Part shown: piece after piece, positions 13,426 through 24,936 of the stretch
Position numbering within the stretch: position 1 is the stretch's first letter
Layout: each line of letters opens with the position of its first letter
Origin: Puffinus mauretanicus
Taxonomy: Eukaryota > Chordata > Aves > Procellariiformes > Procellariidae
Assembly (NCBI GenBank): GCA_023333565.1
Contig: JAJKFH010003701.1
Span: 603,324-667,323, forward strand
Length of the DNA stretch: 64,000 nucleotides
Reading direction: 5' to 3'
The notes under the pieces: model-generated
The model's database searches: none
Told to the model about the DNA's origin: nothing
The model's input: only the letters and a program-made list of their open reading frames with translations
Position numbers and translations under genes: made by a program

Positions 13426-13989
13426 AGCTCCTTTGAGGCATGAGCCCTGAAACAGACCAGACGCAAGGAGTCAACTACCTGAGCCGAAGAGAAATCACCT
13501 TCAGATGGCTCAGTAAGTCTCAGCAGCGCTTTCCTTTTTCTCCTTTCCCAGCTGTGCTCCTCTTTTGCTCAGAGGATTCCCTTCCACCCGTCCGCCTCCA
13601 TTGCAGACTCCGGCAGATGCTTTCACTGACTGCTGCTGTGCTTGGCCCATGTACTTTGGAGCAATTTCAAGCAGGCTGCAAGCTGAGCCGTTGTGCCAGG
13701 GCTGGAGCAGATGACAGAGCTGCTGCTGACGCCTGTTTCCTGCTCGGCCGCAAGGAATCCAGTGGGGACCCTGCTGCACCCGCCCCGGACCTGGATCCTG
13801 GGGGATCCTGCCAGTTTCTTGGGCTCGAAGCTCGGCATTGAGCTGCGTAGTGTTGCAGCTCGGGTGACTGAGGGCAAATAAGCCAGGGGAGGGAAATGTC
13901 ACTTGTTTCCATGGGACCTCTGACCTTCATACGTATGCCCAAAAGCTATCTACATCCCTCTCTCCTCCCTGGAAGGGACACTGGGATAT

Positions 13990-14415
13990 GCGGAGGGACA
14001 GTCCCCTAATGTGGGCAGGGAGACTGCAGGGCACAGTGGGGCTGGCAGCTCCATGGGGCCAGGACCGTGGGAGCTCCATCCAGGAGCAGGGCAGCCAGGG
14101 AGCACTAGGGCAGCTCCAGCCCTGGGCATCGGACACCTCCCTTGGGATGGGTCAAGGCCAGGACATGGGCCCATGGATGGGCCTGGCTTGATGGGGCCAT
14201 GGCTGGGCAGGGCAGGGCTGTGGGGAGCTGGAGACTGGCCCTGCTGTAGCGTCGCTGGGGCAGGGGCTGATGGCCCTGAGGAGCTGACATGGGGCCCTGG
14301 GCCCTGGGCAGGGTGGGGGAGCCCCAAGGGGCTGACATGGGGTCCTGGCCATGGTTAGGGTGGGGGGAGCCCCGGGGTGGGCAGGGGCAGTCAGGGCTGT
14401 CGGTGCCCTCATGGC
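13990..14415. repeat. G-rich minisatellite-like tract
   Basis: The plus strand is dominated by GGGCAGGG, CATGGGG and GGAGC words. Two clear tandem copies with a 48-bp period start GCTGACATGGGG at 14283 and 14331 and end GGGGGAGCCCC near 14325 and GGGGGGAGCCCC near 14373. More decayed related units (CATGGGGCCAGG at 14052, CATGGGCCCATGG at 14163, GGGGCCATGG at 14193) lie upstream. Open frames over 100 codons on both strands result from low stop density and are rejected as genes. Several G-runs could allow G-quadruplex formation on the plus strand. Confidence 0.7.
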
Positions 14416-17400
14416 TCTGACATGATCTTCCTCTCCTTGTGGGTCTCAAGGATCCTTCTGTAAAACTAAGGAGCAAAGAACGGGATTTTTCATGTAGAAA
14501 GCACAGATAAAACCATTTGTCACCTCACTTTTCATCATCCCTCTTTTCAGGTGATTTTTAAGAATGGCACAACATAGATGCCATTGGAGTCCCACTGGCA
14601 ACACCCCGCTCCTCTGAGAACTGGACATGCCATCCCACCCGTTCGGCTCCTGAACCTTCATCGGGAGTTTTTCTGTTGTTTTTCTGCAAGAGGACCTGAT
14701 AATTTGTTCCCAGATCACTTAACTTCCCTAAGAGGCATTCACAAGAGTCCAGCCAAAACTTCTTGAAAATCCAGGTGCACCTGGGTTACCATTACCCACC
14801 TGTTTACTCCATCAGCGACCGCCAGCAGATTTGTGAATCACAGCTGCCGTCAGGGTTGATGTATTACGCTTGTACTACATCATATCATAGTTTCTCTTGA
14901 GCTACCTAATGAAGACAGTCTTTGTAAATCTCTGAACACTCCTAGAGCCCTTTCTAAAATCTGTTATTAATTTGCCACCGCCTATTCCCCTGGAATTGAG
15001 GCCAGCGCAAGCAATGGGTTGAACAAGGCGGCTGCTGTGTATCTGAGCTCCTCTTCAAGACGTGGGTGAACCTCATCCAGTCCTGGCAATCTGTTGTTAC
15101 TAGTTTTGCCAGGTTACTCCAAACTCTCTTCTACTGACATTTCAGTTTGACGATGAATTCCTCAGGTTGATGTATTACAAAACAAGACCCCTGTTGTGGG
15201 GGACTCTGCTGTGAGCGTTACTGCAAGATTCATTTCTACTTTCTGCAAGACCTCTGCTTCCCCACATCCCCACAATTCTCCAGTAGGCAACCACTCTGAG
15301 TAGTGTTTGAAAAAAGTTTCATTTGTAACTCTGTACCTTCAGCAAGCCACAGGTTGGCTACAGCTTGCCTTTCTGTGTTTAACTTGACAGAATTCACATC
15401 CTTTGCTGTTTTCCTCATTTGGGCATTCTTGTGCTTTCTGATGGCATTTCTTTTACTTCTAATAGTCTCCTTTGCTGTTTACTTCTACAGGTTATTTTAC
15501 GGTCCAGGCAATGATGTGAACAAAGGATTTCTAAGGCTCAGGCAATTGTTCTGATCATTCAACTGCAGGTTATTCTCTTTTGGGACAATCTGATGGTAAT
15601 TTGGAGCGGAAGCAATATGGATGTGTCTGGGGAGGTGTGGGTGTATGTGGTGGGAGTGATAACCCTGTTTCCTGCAAAACCTACTGCTCTGAATAATCTT
15701 CCATGTTACCTATGGGAACTTTTGGTTTATCAGCACAGATATCCACCTAATTTAAATTTTGCCTTCCATGACTTGGTTACTCCCAGCTAGGTAGTGCCAG
15801 TTAACTACAGAGCTCAGTGAGCATCTGGAAGTTAAAAGACCCATATAATACCTGGAACGTTTAAATGTCCTCTTTAGCCCATCTTAGTGAAGTTCCTGGT
15901 TGAATCAAACTCCTTTCCTCACTTCAGCAATATCCAGATAGGTCTTTGAAAAGTATGAGTCAGTGGTAAGAAAGGAAATTAAAAACTGCCACCTTGCATA
16001 TGAACAAAGGATCAATGAAAAGCAAGACTCAGGAGCGAGAAAGCTCTCCTCTCCTGGGAATATGAACTGAAGCTGTGATGCAAACACATTTTCATAAAAA
16101 GGAAATTGTCTGACAGGGGCAGCCACAATTAATCCAAATTTGATGCCAGTTCACTATTTCGTCATTATGTTTCACTGTATATTAAGACTGTATTTGTAAG
16201 ATGCACTCTGAACTTCACATTAAAGAATAGCTCTGCTGCTGAAAGAGCCATAATTCATTTACTAACAGCCCTTGTTGCTGTGCTTCAATAATGTAATCAC
16301 TTTCTCTGTGTCCCAACCATATGATTATACTAGTTGTGTAGGAAATTTAAGTTCAAGGAATGTCAGATCATATATAAAAGCCTAGTGCTTACCCATAGTT
16401 TTTATTCAATTAAGTAGCCATTACAGAGCTCATGCTATTTCAAATGACATAATGCAATACGGAAATGCAGTCCTTTATTACAGATATATGTTCATCTAAA
16501 CAAAATTGCACCAACACAATCCAAACCCATTACAATTTTTAAATTATTATGCTAAGGCAATTATTATATGGGGATCAGTCTCTGTGAAAGACTGGGAATC
16601 CGTGGCCTCCACAAACCACACTTGGAGCACAGCAGCAGTGTTATTTGAAGTTTATTTGTGAAACTCCTACATGCAGAGAAACAGTGCTGCTAAAATATGC
16701 TCCTAGAGCGAAAGCGCTGAGCTGCAGCTTGGAGAACCCTGACTTTGCAGGTGATATGTGGGTAAGTCTTGCATAGGGCTGGGGCCTGACCCAGACAGAG
16801 GTGCCTAAGGCAGGGCCTGGGCAGCATTTACATGTTTATCCCCAGACTAAGATCTAAAAAGCCCTCTCCATTTCCACCCAGTCTTGCTGTGCTTATTAAG
16901 CACCTCACACGTCATCTCTGCACATGCCTTCTACATCCTCCACAGGTTCCATGAGGCTTCCTCTGCTCAGCATCTCTGAAGGCTCCTCCTAACCAGCACA
17001 GTCCCAGAGCTCCTGTCACCCACCATCAGGTTTGGGCTCCTCACTAAATTGTTGCCAGCATCACAAGTGCCTTGACCTGCATAACGCTGGGGGCCTTCCC
17101 TTTGCAGTCCCGCAGCCCTTCAGTATGGCTGCTGTGGTGGGCTCTCATGGGAAGCGACTGCCACCAGCGTGAGATCCTTCCTTTCCCTCTATTCCTACCC
17201 CTTGGCCGTAGCTTTTTGTTTACATGAGGGGACTAATGATATATGTGTCCTTTGCCCTGGTGATCAGAATACTCCTGTGGGAGAGGAAGAAATGAATCCC
17301 TCTAGGCAGAGGTGGGAATTATACCTGAATCTCTCACACCCGAAGGAGTCCCAGCTCCAGGCTGTTCGGTTAAAGGCAGGCAGGCTGTCACCACGCAGCA

Positions 17401-18529
17401 CGCCTGTCTCTCTCAGCCTGGAGGTGAAGCTCACACTGCCTTCTTGGAGGCAAACACCGGTCCTCCAGAAAACGCTTCTGTCTCCGATTCCCCTAGAGAC
17501 AAAGCCGCCTACTGGAACCCCTAAATCTGCTGATGAAGCCAAGAAGAGGATGAGATTTTTTTTACACATCTCTGTGTAGTGCATGTCCCACTTGCTCAAT
17601 CTAAATAGCTCCTTTTTCTGAATACAAGGTACTTGTTTAAATCTTTTCTGAACCTTCCTTGTGCACTATATGGGCAGCCAATTCCTGATCAGGCCTGAAG
17701 CCAGGCAAGATCCTCACTTAGATCCAGCCTGAAACTGGTCTGTTACTGTTTTACAACAGGGAGAAAATACAAATACTTCCCAATTGAAGACAGACATTGT
17801 TATGGCTGCTTTTTGTTAATCAAAAACTGGGCTAATATAGTGATAAAGTAAGGGGCTCATATAAAGCTGAATACAGAACAGTGCAAATGGAGACAGGGAG
17901 TCTGTTATGATTTACTCATCAAATACCAAAAATAATATGAAAAGAGAGAGATGGCATGGAAATAGTTACTGATTATGTAGAGAGTGAAAAGCTGCATCAA
18001 AAAGAGAGTTTAGAGCATCAGTTTCTATTTTTACAAATCAAAAAAAAAAAACCTTCCAAAGGTTTCTGGAATTGAGTTTTGTATTTTGTGTCTGATTTAT
18101 TATTTTTTTTCCATAACAGTCAATGTGCTCCAAGCTGTGTAATTCTGAACGTTATCATGCAAAGAAGAAGAACAGGGACAATTTCTCCACTTAAGCCACT
18201 TTATTGGCATAATTGCAAGACAAAAATAAACTGCTCACTGCTTCCTACACCTCTTCCCCTCGTGCCAGCTTCTGTCTGCAACTTTTTACTTTCAGCTCAT
18301 TATGAGAAAGTAATTTTATTGTCACATTTGGCTGGCAGCTGGAATTCTCCAAATGAGGTAAGCAGGGCTGAGATGCGTGCTCTCATCCCTCAGCAAAAAT
18401 CTTGTAACATACGGTGCTGTTATGTCTCCAAGCTTTACGTGAAGAGGAAAACAGGCATCTGGGCTGGGTTCATTTGTAACGCTGTGGTTGCTGGATTAAT
18501 ATGAAAAGACAGATGAAGGCAGACACTTT

Positions 18530-18756
18530 AATTACTTCACCCTAACTTTTTATTACAACATCAAGTAAAATGGTGAGTTACAGAGAATAACGGGTGTGAA
18601 ACATCTGGGATGAAGTCACACACACAAGCTCATGGTTTGTTATCTACCAACGGGGTTTTAAATATTGATAATTTCTGTACATGCATCTTTGTGTTATTTC
18701 TGATTTTCTTGATAAATCATTTCAGGATTACTTTCTTCTAAGCTGTGAGGTAGCTA
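18530..18756 (-). other. PCP4: PCP4 3' untranslated region
   Basis: From the PCP4 stop codon, reading to lower coordinates, about 225 nt of non-coding sequence leads to the only AATAAA hexamer in the interval (18549-18554). Cleavage is expected some 15-30 nt beyond it, so the 18530 boundary is approximate. A GT-rich stretch (about 18515-18525 on the minus strand, containing GTGTCTG) could serve as the downstream element. The length is similar to the short 3'UTR known for mammalian PCP4. The exact end is inferred. Confidence 0.7.
18549..18554 (-). terminator. Polyadenylation signal AATAAA of PCP4
   Basis: The plus strand reads TTTATT here, so the minus strand reads AATAAA in the context GTAATAAAAAG, about 200 nt beyond the PCP4 stop codon. 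It is the only canonical hexamer between the stop and this point and is followed by a GT-rich stretch. A distal site further down cannot be excluded. Confidence 0.75.
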
Positions 18757-18918
<162 letters not shown>

Positions 18919-20276
18919 TTTTTCAAACAGTGATAATCACTGGACAGCACAGGTGAAGAACCCTGCCCCTCTCTCCTTCACAGACACAGCCGTGATGATG
19001 GGGAGCATATTCAGAAAAAACCCTGAGACCAGTTTTAGCCAGCACAGCTGATCAAATCCCCCAGCCCCTCCCATCGGCAGAGTCTGTGACAGCCTGTTGG
19101 CAGCTAGGCACCAAGGAGTGACATCCAAATGGTGCTCGGCAGTCACCGAGCATCACCCTGACATCTGAGCAAGTCCTCTCCTGCCCAAGGAGCTAACAGT
19201 GAGGGGCAGAGGGACCCTCCTGTGCCACCCTGCAGGTAGAAGTTACTCATAACCCCATGTTTACTCTAAAACAAAGGCACCTTAAAATATTTTAAAGTAG
19301 GGATTAAGACCCTTTTCCTATCACAACTCCTGCATTAGAGGAAGAGATACTACTTCCTAAGGCAAATTTCCATCCTTTTCACTAGTTTCCTGCCTCATCT
19401 CTTTCAACACGCACCGCTCTTCCCCTTTGAATCATTTATGTTCAATCTCTCTGCCACTGTGCTGCTTCCCTCATTGCTCTCCGGGCTCTGTTGTTGCCTT
19501 TCAGCCTCGATGCCTGGCTCTTTGCCTTCCTTTATTCCCAGACCTCAGCTTTTGGTTCAACTGCATTCGGCCTCCACTTGGACAACGCAGCTGACTTTGC
19601 TGAATTTTGCTTCATCCACCTCCGTGTTAAAAGTGCAGCCCTGGGAAAACTCCCGCCCTCATTGCAAAGATAACCCTAATCTGCCTGGACTAACAAAGTG
19701 GGAACACACATTCACTCCACTAACCTTGTCGTACCGCTGAGTTTTTCCTCTCTATAAACCTGTTTGTTAAACTCACTTATGTAATTGTTGTATCCCAGTC
19801 CTGCAGTGAATGTCATGCCAGGAGTCTGCAGACAGCTCTACTTAAAACAGCTGTGGGAATGCACCCATTTTGAACCACTTTGCTTTTTATTCTTGAGATT
19901 AATACGTCTGGGATGCTCATCCCCAAGTACTGTTAATGCAAATCAAGGGAAATGCTTTCAATGTATTATTAAAATGAAAAGAAACTTATTCCCCACTCTC
20001 TCTCTCCTTCCCACTAGAAAACAGGGATACCATTTCATGATTTTAGCATGAGCCTTGCAGTATTTCTTGCCTTTACTTCTTGTTCTTATTCAGAACTCTA
20101 TTTTTGTGTCCATTTTCCATGACCAGAATCCACTCTAAACTGGGCAAGTATTTGAAGGGAAGGTTTTAGCATATTCCAAACTGATTTTATTTTTACTGCA
20201 ATAACCAAATAAATGCAGCTATGTTAATATAAAAGAAATGTTCACTTAATATTTTGTTTTACTTAGAAGAACATTT

Positions 20277-20330
20277 AAGAAGAAAGATGGAAATGTAAGA
20301 AGAAAGATGAAAATGTAAGAAGAAAGAGAA
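20277..20330. repeat. Short 20-bp tandem repeat, about 2.7 copies
   Basis: Units AAGAAGAAAGATGGAAATGT (20277-20296), AAGAAGAAAGATGAAAATGT (20297-20316) and a partial AAGAAGAAAGAGAAAG follow one another with a 20-bp period and one substitution between the first two. The tract is purine-rich and lies about 1.4 kb upstream, in transcription order, of the last PCP4 exon, inside intron 2. Confidence 0.85.
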
Positions 20331-21954
20331 AGTCTGGAGAGCAAGAATAGCTTGAGAGCCTACCAAAACTTTGATTATATAGTATAATGAAAAGTTAGGT
20401 TATCAAAATGAAGATTTTTATGGAAGAAATTGAATCATACTAACATTACATCAAACTTCCACAGCCATTAAATCCAAGAATCTGCATGGTTTGTGTAACT
20501 ATTCAAGCAACACAACCACCTTAAGTACAGAAATACAATTACTGCCTTATTTTTCATGGCGAAAGGGAGGTGAAGGTCGGAAGTTGACAGAGCCAAGAAA
20601 ACTGAACTCTCCCATTAAAGCCATGTTATACACTGAAACTTAGAATGGCTTGTTAAAGAAACAGAAATGTCTGTACCAGTTCCTAAACTAATAACTATAA
20701 CACAACGCTTCGTGAAAATTTTCCTATTGCCAGATAACATCTCCTCCACATTGCTGTGTACACAGCAGAGAAACGGAGATTATTTTTTTAATCAAATTTC
20801 AAAAGGAATTATCATTCTCACAATGACTTAGTACCATTTTGTTGGTATTTTGGTAGGTTGGTTTTGATTTGGTATTTATGGGTTGAAGGGAACTAAGTTA
20901 AGAAATCACAACTTTTTATATGGAAACAAACCAAAAAAGGACTTTAAATAATCCTGTAAAAAACTAAGAATTTTCAGTCAGAACATGTAAATACAGACTT
21001 TTCATTTGAAATTTTTGAGTGGAAAAAAATAACCTGATCAGCTAGCTCTAACAGTAACCACTTGTGATATAAAAATGAAAATAAAAACTATTTTACTTGT
21101 CCATATGTCAGAATCTCTCCTCTATTAATAGGGTCCTATTAACTTACTCTAAAGAGAAGAGTATCACTTATGGAGAAATACTCTTATTTCTTATGGGGAA
21201 ATATTTTATCAAAATGTTTATACTAGTAATATAATAATCATTTAATCAGCTTTGAAATAGATGAGACTAATGTCTTCTCATTGCTTGATGATTTTCATTT
21301 TTGTTGTAACATTCTGAGTTTTAGGTTCCTCCCTAGCCACTCACTAGACACAGCTGTCAGTCTTAACAGTAGAAAACAAAAGTGGAGTTTATGCATCAAT
21401 TTTAGCTTTTCAGTATATAAATTACTGTCCCTTGGAAAAGTCAATAGGGAAAGCTAGATGGATGGACGAGTAGACACGATTGGTTTTGTACCTCTTGATG
21501 AAATCTGGCTCGTACACCTCATTTCCTATTACAGCCAAGTCTTAGCAGTATGTTAACTTGCAGTAGTGACTCAGCAATCTTAAGTTAAGATTTTATAGAT
21601 TTAAGAAAACCCAGCATTTAACATAATTTTTCTCTGGAATTTCCAGGCCAGTTAATCTTTGCTTGATGTGAATCATCATCACTGCCTTAAAATCAATTGT
21701 ACTACAATAATTTACCCTTTCTTAAGATCTAGCTGACTTCCTTTTATTTTTTGACCCTTTCTTGTTGAAATCAAAACCAAAATTCCTTATGAACTCTTTC
21801 TGTATTTCTCTTTTTCCCATCACTAAGGAGAAATGGTAGGATGAGAAGTTTTCAGTCATGATTTAGGCTTGTAGATTAAGAAATTAGAAGTGTTCAAAAG
21901 GGCCAAGACATTTACATGGGTAATGAAGAAATTCATTGTTAGCTTACAGATGGT

Positions 21955-22140
21955 ATGGAAATATATATATAATGATTACACATATATGCATAACATTATA
22001 AAACAAAATGTATATCATCTATATATAATGCATATGATATGCCTGTGTTTTCTTTCTCCCTATGCCCATCTCTTTATACATGTATGGTATATCTGCATTT
22101 GAATATACAGAGAAGATATATGAATATATATAGAAATACA
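21955..22140. repeat. AT-rich low-complexity block
   Basis: Interrupted TA/CATATA words (ATATATATATAATG, CACATATATGCATA, CTATATATAATGCATATG, GAATATATATAG) dominate about 190 bp. This looks like a decayed dinucleotide microsatellite. The plus frame 21890-22102 across it is not a gene. Confidence 0.7.
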
Positions 22141-22488
22141 CAGACATATTTGCTTAAAGAGTTTTAAGTCCTGTGTTAAACTGAAAAGCGCTGGATGGGG
22201 TATTTCCTAAATTTTGGGAGTGGATTTTCTTGGAGTTCTCCCCAAAACATTTTCTATTGAAGACTGTCACAACACAGATACTTTAACAGATGGCTTGTCA
22301 GTCTGGAGAGAGAATTAAGTGGTGTGCCTTCTTTGGCTTTGTCTATGCTAAGGGAAAAAGATTTTAGCTTTTACCTTGAATTGCTTTACTAAAAGTAGCC
22401 TAATGATTTAAAATATATCACACCCCACTAACTACACTGTTTTTGTTTTACTGGTTAGTTAGAGTTAGGAGCATGAGTTCCAACCCCC

Positions 22489-22567
22489 CAAGGCAGGGGT
22501 GTTGGAACTAGATGATCTTTAAGGTCCATTCTAACCCACACCATTCTATGATTATATGATTCTATGA
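22489..22567 (+). mobile_element. CR1 LINE 3'-end fragment
   Basis: About 80 bp containing only the CR1 3'UTR tail: GGGGTGTTGGAACTAGATGA, TCTTTAAGGTCC, CTAACCCACACC, then ATTCTATG-ATTATATG-ATTCTATG. The octamer tail marks the 3' terminus and gives the plus orientation. No ORF2 sequence precedes it, so the copy is extremely 5'-truncated. The substituted octamer (ATTATATG) and the CTAACCCACA variant suggest a moderately old insertion. It lies within PCP4 intron 2. Confidence 0.9.
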
Positions 22568-23060
22568 ATTAAGAATTGACCCACTTAATTACAGTGAAAA
22601 GCCAGCCTGTGCTCGGGACCTGCGCAGCCTAGAGATGACCTCAGTGCACCAATATGAGTGACTGAAAGCCTTTCTGCACCACGCTTAGCTTTTACCTGTC
22701 AGTAGTTGTTCAGATATCTCAAACATGCAGGCTATTAAGTTTGAATGCTCCAATTATGAAATTTATGCAGAGAAATACAAGCAAGCCCATAGAAATGTCC
22801 CTCTTTCACTCATTGTCTCCCACTCCTAGCTTTCTTTTCACAAGGGATCACTAGCTTGGAAGCAATCTGAAAACCCAGGAAATTTTCACTCTCAGCAGGC
22901 CGGAGCACAGATAAGCACTTGCAAAGGCTTTACTCTTGGACTTGCCTTTTTCATTCCTACTGGTGGGGGCCACCCATTCTGTCTGAAAACAAGTCACCTT
23001 TTTCTAAGCTACCTTTATGTAGCAGTAAAGGTAGACCTGGATTCCCTCCCCACCCTCAGT

Positions 23061-23073
23061 CACACACACACAC
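23061..23073. repeat. Short (CA)n microsatellite
   Basis: Six and a half CA units in PCP4 intron 2, between CCCTCAGT and TTTTGTT. Confidence 0.85.
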
Positions 23074-24162
23074 TTTTGTTGATATCTATACTTTCTAGAC
23101 TATATGCAGATTTCTTCCACATGGGTATCTGAGGATCCCTGGACTACCACAGGCCCACATGAGGAAACTAGGAGGAACACGACTGTTGTCAGTAGACTTC
23201 AATTCACAAGCTACTCGTGATTTTGAGGGATTCAGAAATAAAAAGGGGTTGATAAGCACTGGCCTACACTTTCCGCTTTCTGAGGGGATTTGGTTTCATT
23301 AGCACCATAAAAAATAAAACCCCTAACCTTTCTCACTACACTCAGCTATTTCAAGGCTTTCCCTGAAACATTTCTTCATACTTAGTCCAAATTCCCTCTC
23401 CTAGATAGTGACTCACACTCTTCTTCTGAACATGCCATGACGAGCCAGGGGAGTCAGTACGTGTCCCTCCCTGCTGGGTTCTGATCACTGCCGACAGCGG
23501 AGGTGAACAGAACAATCGCATGCCAACAGTCATGGGTTGGCCATAACAAAAGTCTAGTATCTGATGTGTTTTTCAAAATCATATGTTTAATGTGGACTGA
23601 CTCTGGCCACGCGTCAGTTCAGGCAAATCTGAGTTATGATGGAACAAACCCCTTGGAGTACAACATCAACTGCTTGATGAGTCCCACCATCATAAGGAAC
23701 ACCCTACGCCCCAGCACCAGTCTGGCGCTACAGACCACTTTGCAGGACTAAAGACTGAGACAACTTGCAGGGTGCAGATTTTACTTCAGTATACACAATA
23801 GTCATCCCAGCAGGAGAGCCTGAAACAGCATCTAATTAGCTGTTTTCCAAATCTAACACCCTGAAAGCTCAATTCACATTGTTGCAATTGAAAAAGGTCT
23901 ATTTATTCCTTTTCCAGATGAAACATTAGAATGCTGTCTCCGTAATCTGCTACAGTGCCTCATAATCCATTGCAAACACTGGATGGATAATGAAGCTGCC
24001 TGTAACAAGGAAAACAATCAAACCTTACACATAAATCTACCCAGCAAACTCTCAAGAAATGTGGTGCAAGTGTAATTATTCACAAACATGCTTTCAGCTA
24101 TTTCTTTCATTTACTTTTCAACTATAAAGTAAAACGAATTGTGACAACACAAGTTGTCACTT

Positions 24163-24936
24163 GGCAACAAGGTCAAGTGCTGGGTCCTGCACTTGGGTCA
24201 CAACAACCCCATGCAACGCTACAGGCTTGGGGAAGAGTGGCTGGAAAGCTGCCCGGAGGAAAAGGACCTGGGGTGCTGGTTGACAGCCGGCTGAACATGA
24301 GCCGGCAGTGTGCCCAGGTGGCCAAGAAGGCCAACGGCATCCTGGCCTGTATCAGAAATAGTGTGGCCAGCAGGAGCAGGGAGGTGATCGTGTCCCTGTA
24401 CTCGGCACTGGTGAGGCCGCACCTCGAATCCTGTGTTCAGTTTTGGGCCCCTCACTACAAGAAGGACATGGAGGTGCTGGAGCGTGTCCAGAGAAGGGCA
24501 ACGAAGCTGGTGAAGGGCCTGGAGCACAAGTCTTATGAGGAGCGGCTGAGGGAACTGGGGTTGTTTAGTCTAGAGAAGAGGAGGCTGAGGGAAGACCTCA
24601 TCGCTCTCTACCACTACCTGAAAGGAGGTTGTAGCGAGGTGGGTGTTGGTCTCTTCTCCCAAATAACTAGCAATAAGACGAGAGGAAATGGCCTCAAGTT
24701 GCGGAGGTTTAGATTGGACATTAGGAAAAACTTCTTTACTGAAAGAATGGTCAAGCCTTGGAACAGGCTGCCCAGGGAAGTGGTTGAGTCACCGACCCTG
24801 GAAGTATTTAAAAGACGTGTAGATGAGGCGCTTAGGGACATGGTGTAGTGGGCATGGTGGTGTTGGGTTGACAGTTGGACTCAATGATCTTAGGGGTCTT
24901 TTCCAACCTTAATGATTCTGTGATTCTATGATTCTA
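24163..24936 (+). mobile_element. CR1 LINE, 5'-truncated copy (3' end of ORF2 plus 3'UTR)
   Basis: A 5'-truncated, relatively young-looking CR1 non-LTR retrotransposon. It starts inside ORF2, downstream of the reverse transcriptase catalytic box. It runs through the conserved C-terminal part ([42 protein letters not shown]), the stop at 24846-24848, and a short 3'UTR reading GGACTCAATGATCTTAGGGG then TTTTCCAACCTTAATG. It ends in the diagnostic ATTCTGTG-ATTCTATG-ATTCT octamers. No poly(A) and no obvious target-site duplication are seen, both normal for CR1. It is inserted in PCP4 intron 2 opposite to the gene's direction. The 5' boundary is approximate to within about 10 bp. Confidence 0.95.
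24165..24848 (+). pseudogene. CR1 ORF2 C-terminal relic, frameshifted
   Basis: The C-terminal region of the CR1 ORF2 polyprotein (endonuclease-reverse transcriptase). The catalytic Asp-Asp box and the endonuclease are missing, so it is non-functional. Reading starts in one frame as [14 protein letters not shown] and [14 protein letters not shown], then moves by one base to continue [10 protein letters not shown] onward to a TAG stop. The break falls in a G run at 24270-24273 that has four G where the family reading needs five, i.e. a one-base loss. The 708-nt open frame starting at the ATG at 24141 crosses from unique DNA into the wrong frame of CR1, so that ATG is fortuitous. Two residues expected between LKLR and RFRLD (typically Gln-Gly) are also absent. 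Everything after the frameshift is open, suggesting a modest age. Confidence 0.9.

Larger units (their letters stand above)
1..18529. other. Intergenic flank downstream of PCP4
   Basis: Beyond the PCP4 polyadenylation site no coding exon was recognised on either strand. The contents listed separately are an inverted-repeat-bounded unit (1683-2080), a pyrimidine-rich tract (10105-10325), an old CR1 fragment (11945-12265), a CpG-dense patch (13255-13425) and a G-rich repeat tract (13990-14415). The rest (1-1680, 2090-10100, 10330-11940, 12270-13250, 14420-18529) appears to be unique AT-rich sequence. In human the next gene on this side is DSCAM, in convergent orientation. By synteny this could be the PCP4-DSCAM spacer, but nothing in the sequence proves it. 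Confidence 0.7.

Noticed and set aside
13440..13841. 133-codon plus-strand open frame and overlapping minus-strand frames near 13.5-13.9 kb
   Set aside because: GC-rich composition lowers stop frequency on both strands. No domain or family is recognisable, and frames overlap antisense to each other.
13950..14476. Several Pro/Gly-rich open frames over 100 codons on both strands
   Set aside because: They are translations of the G-rich tandem repeat tract and share its periodicity; no coding signature.
17169..17579. 136-codon plus-strand open frame
   Set aside because: No recognisable domain or signal. An antisense frame of 111 codons overlaps it, no splice-site context supports an exon, and it lies in the PCP4 downstream flank.
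18079..18504. 141-codon plus-strand open frame just past the PCP4 3' end
   Set aside because: The translated sequence resembles no family I know. It starts in a T-rich low-complexity stretch and its length is not exceptional for 64 kb of two-strand DNA.
24141..24848. Longest open frame in the window, 235 codons from an ATG at 24141
   Set aside because: It is a CR1 ORF2 relic. The ATG lies in unique DNA outside the element, and the first part reads CR1 in the wrong frame until the one-base loss at 24270-24273.
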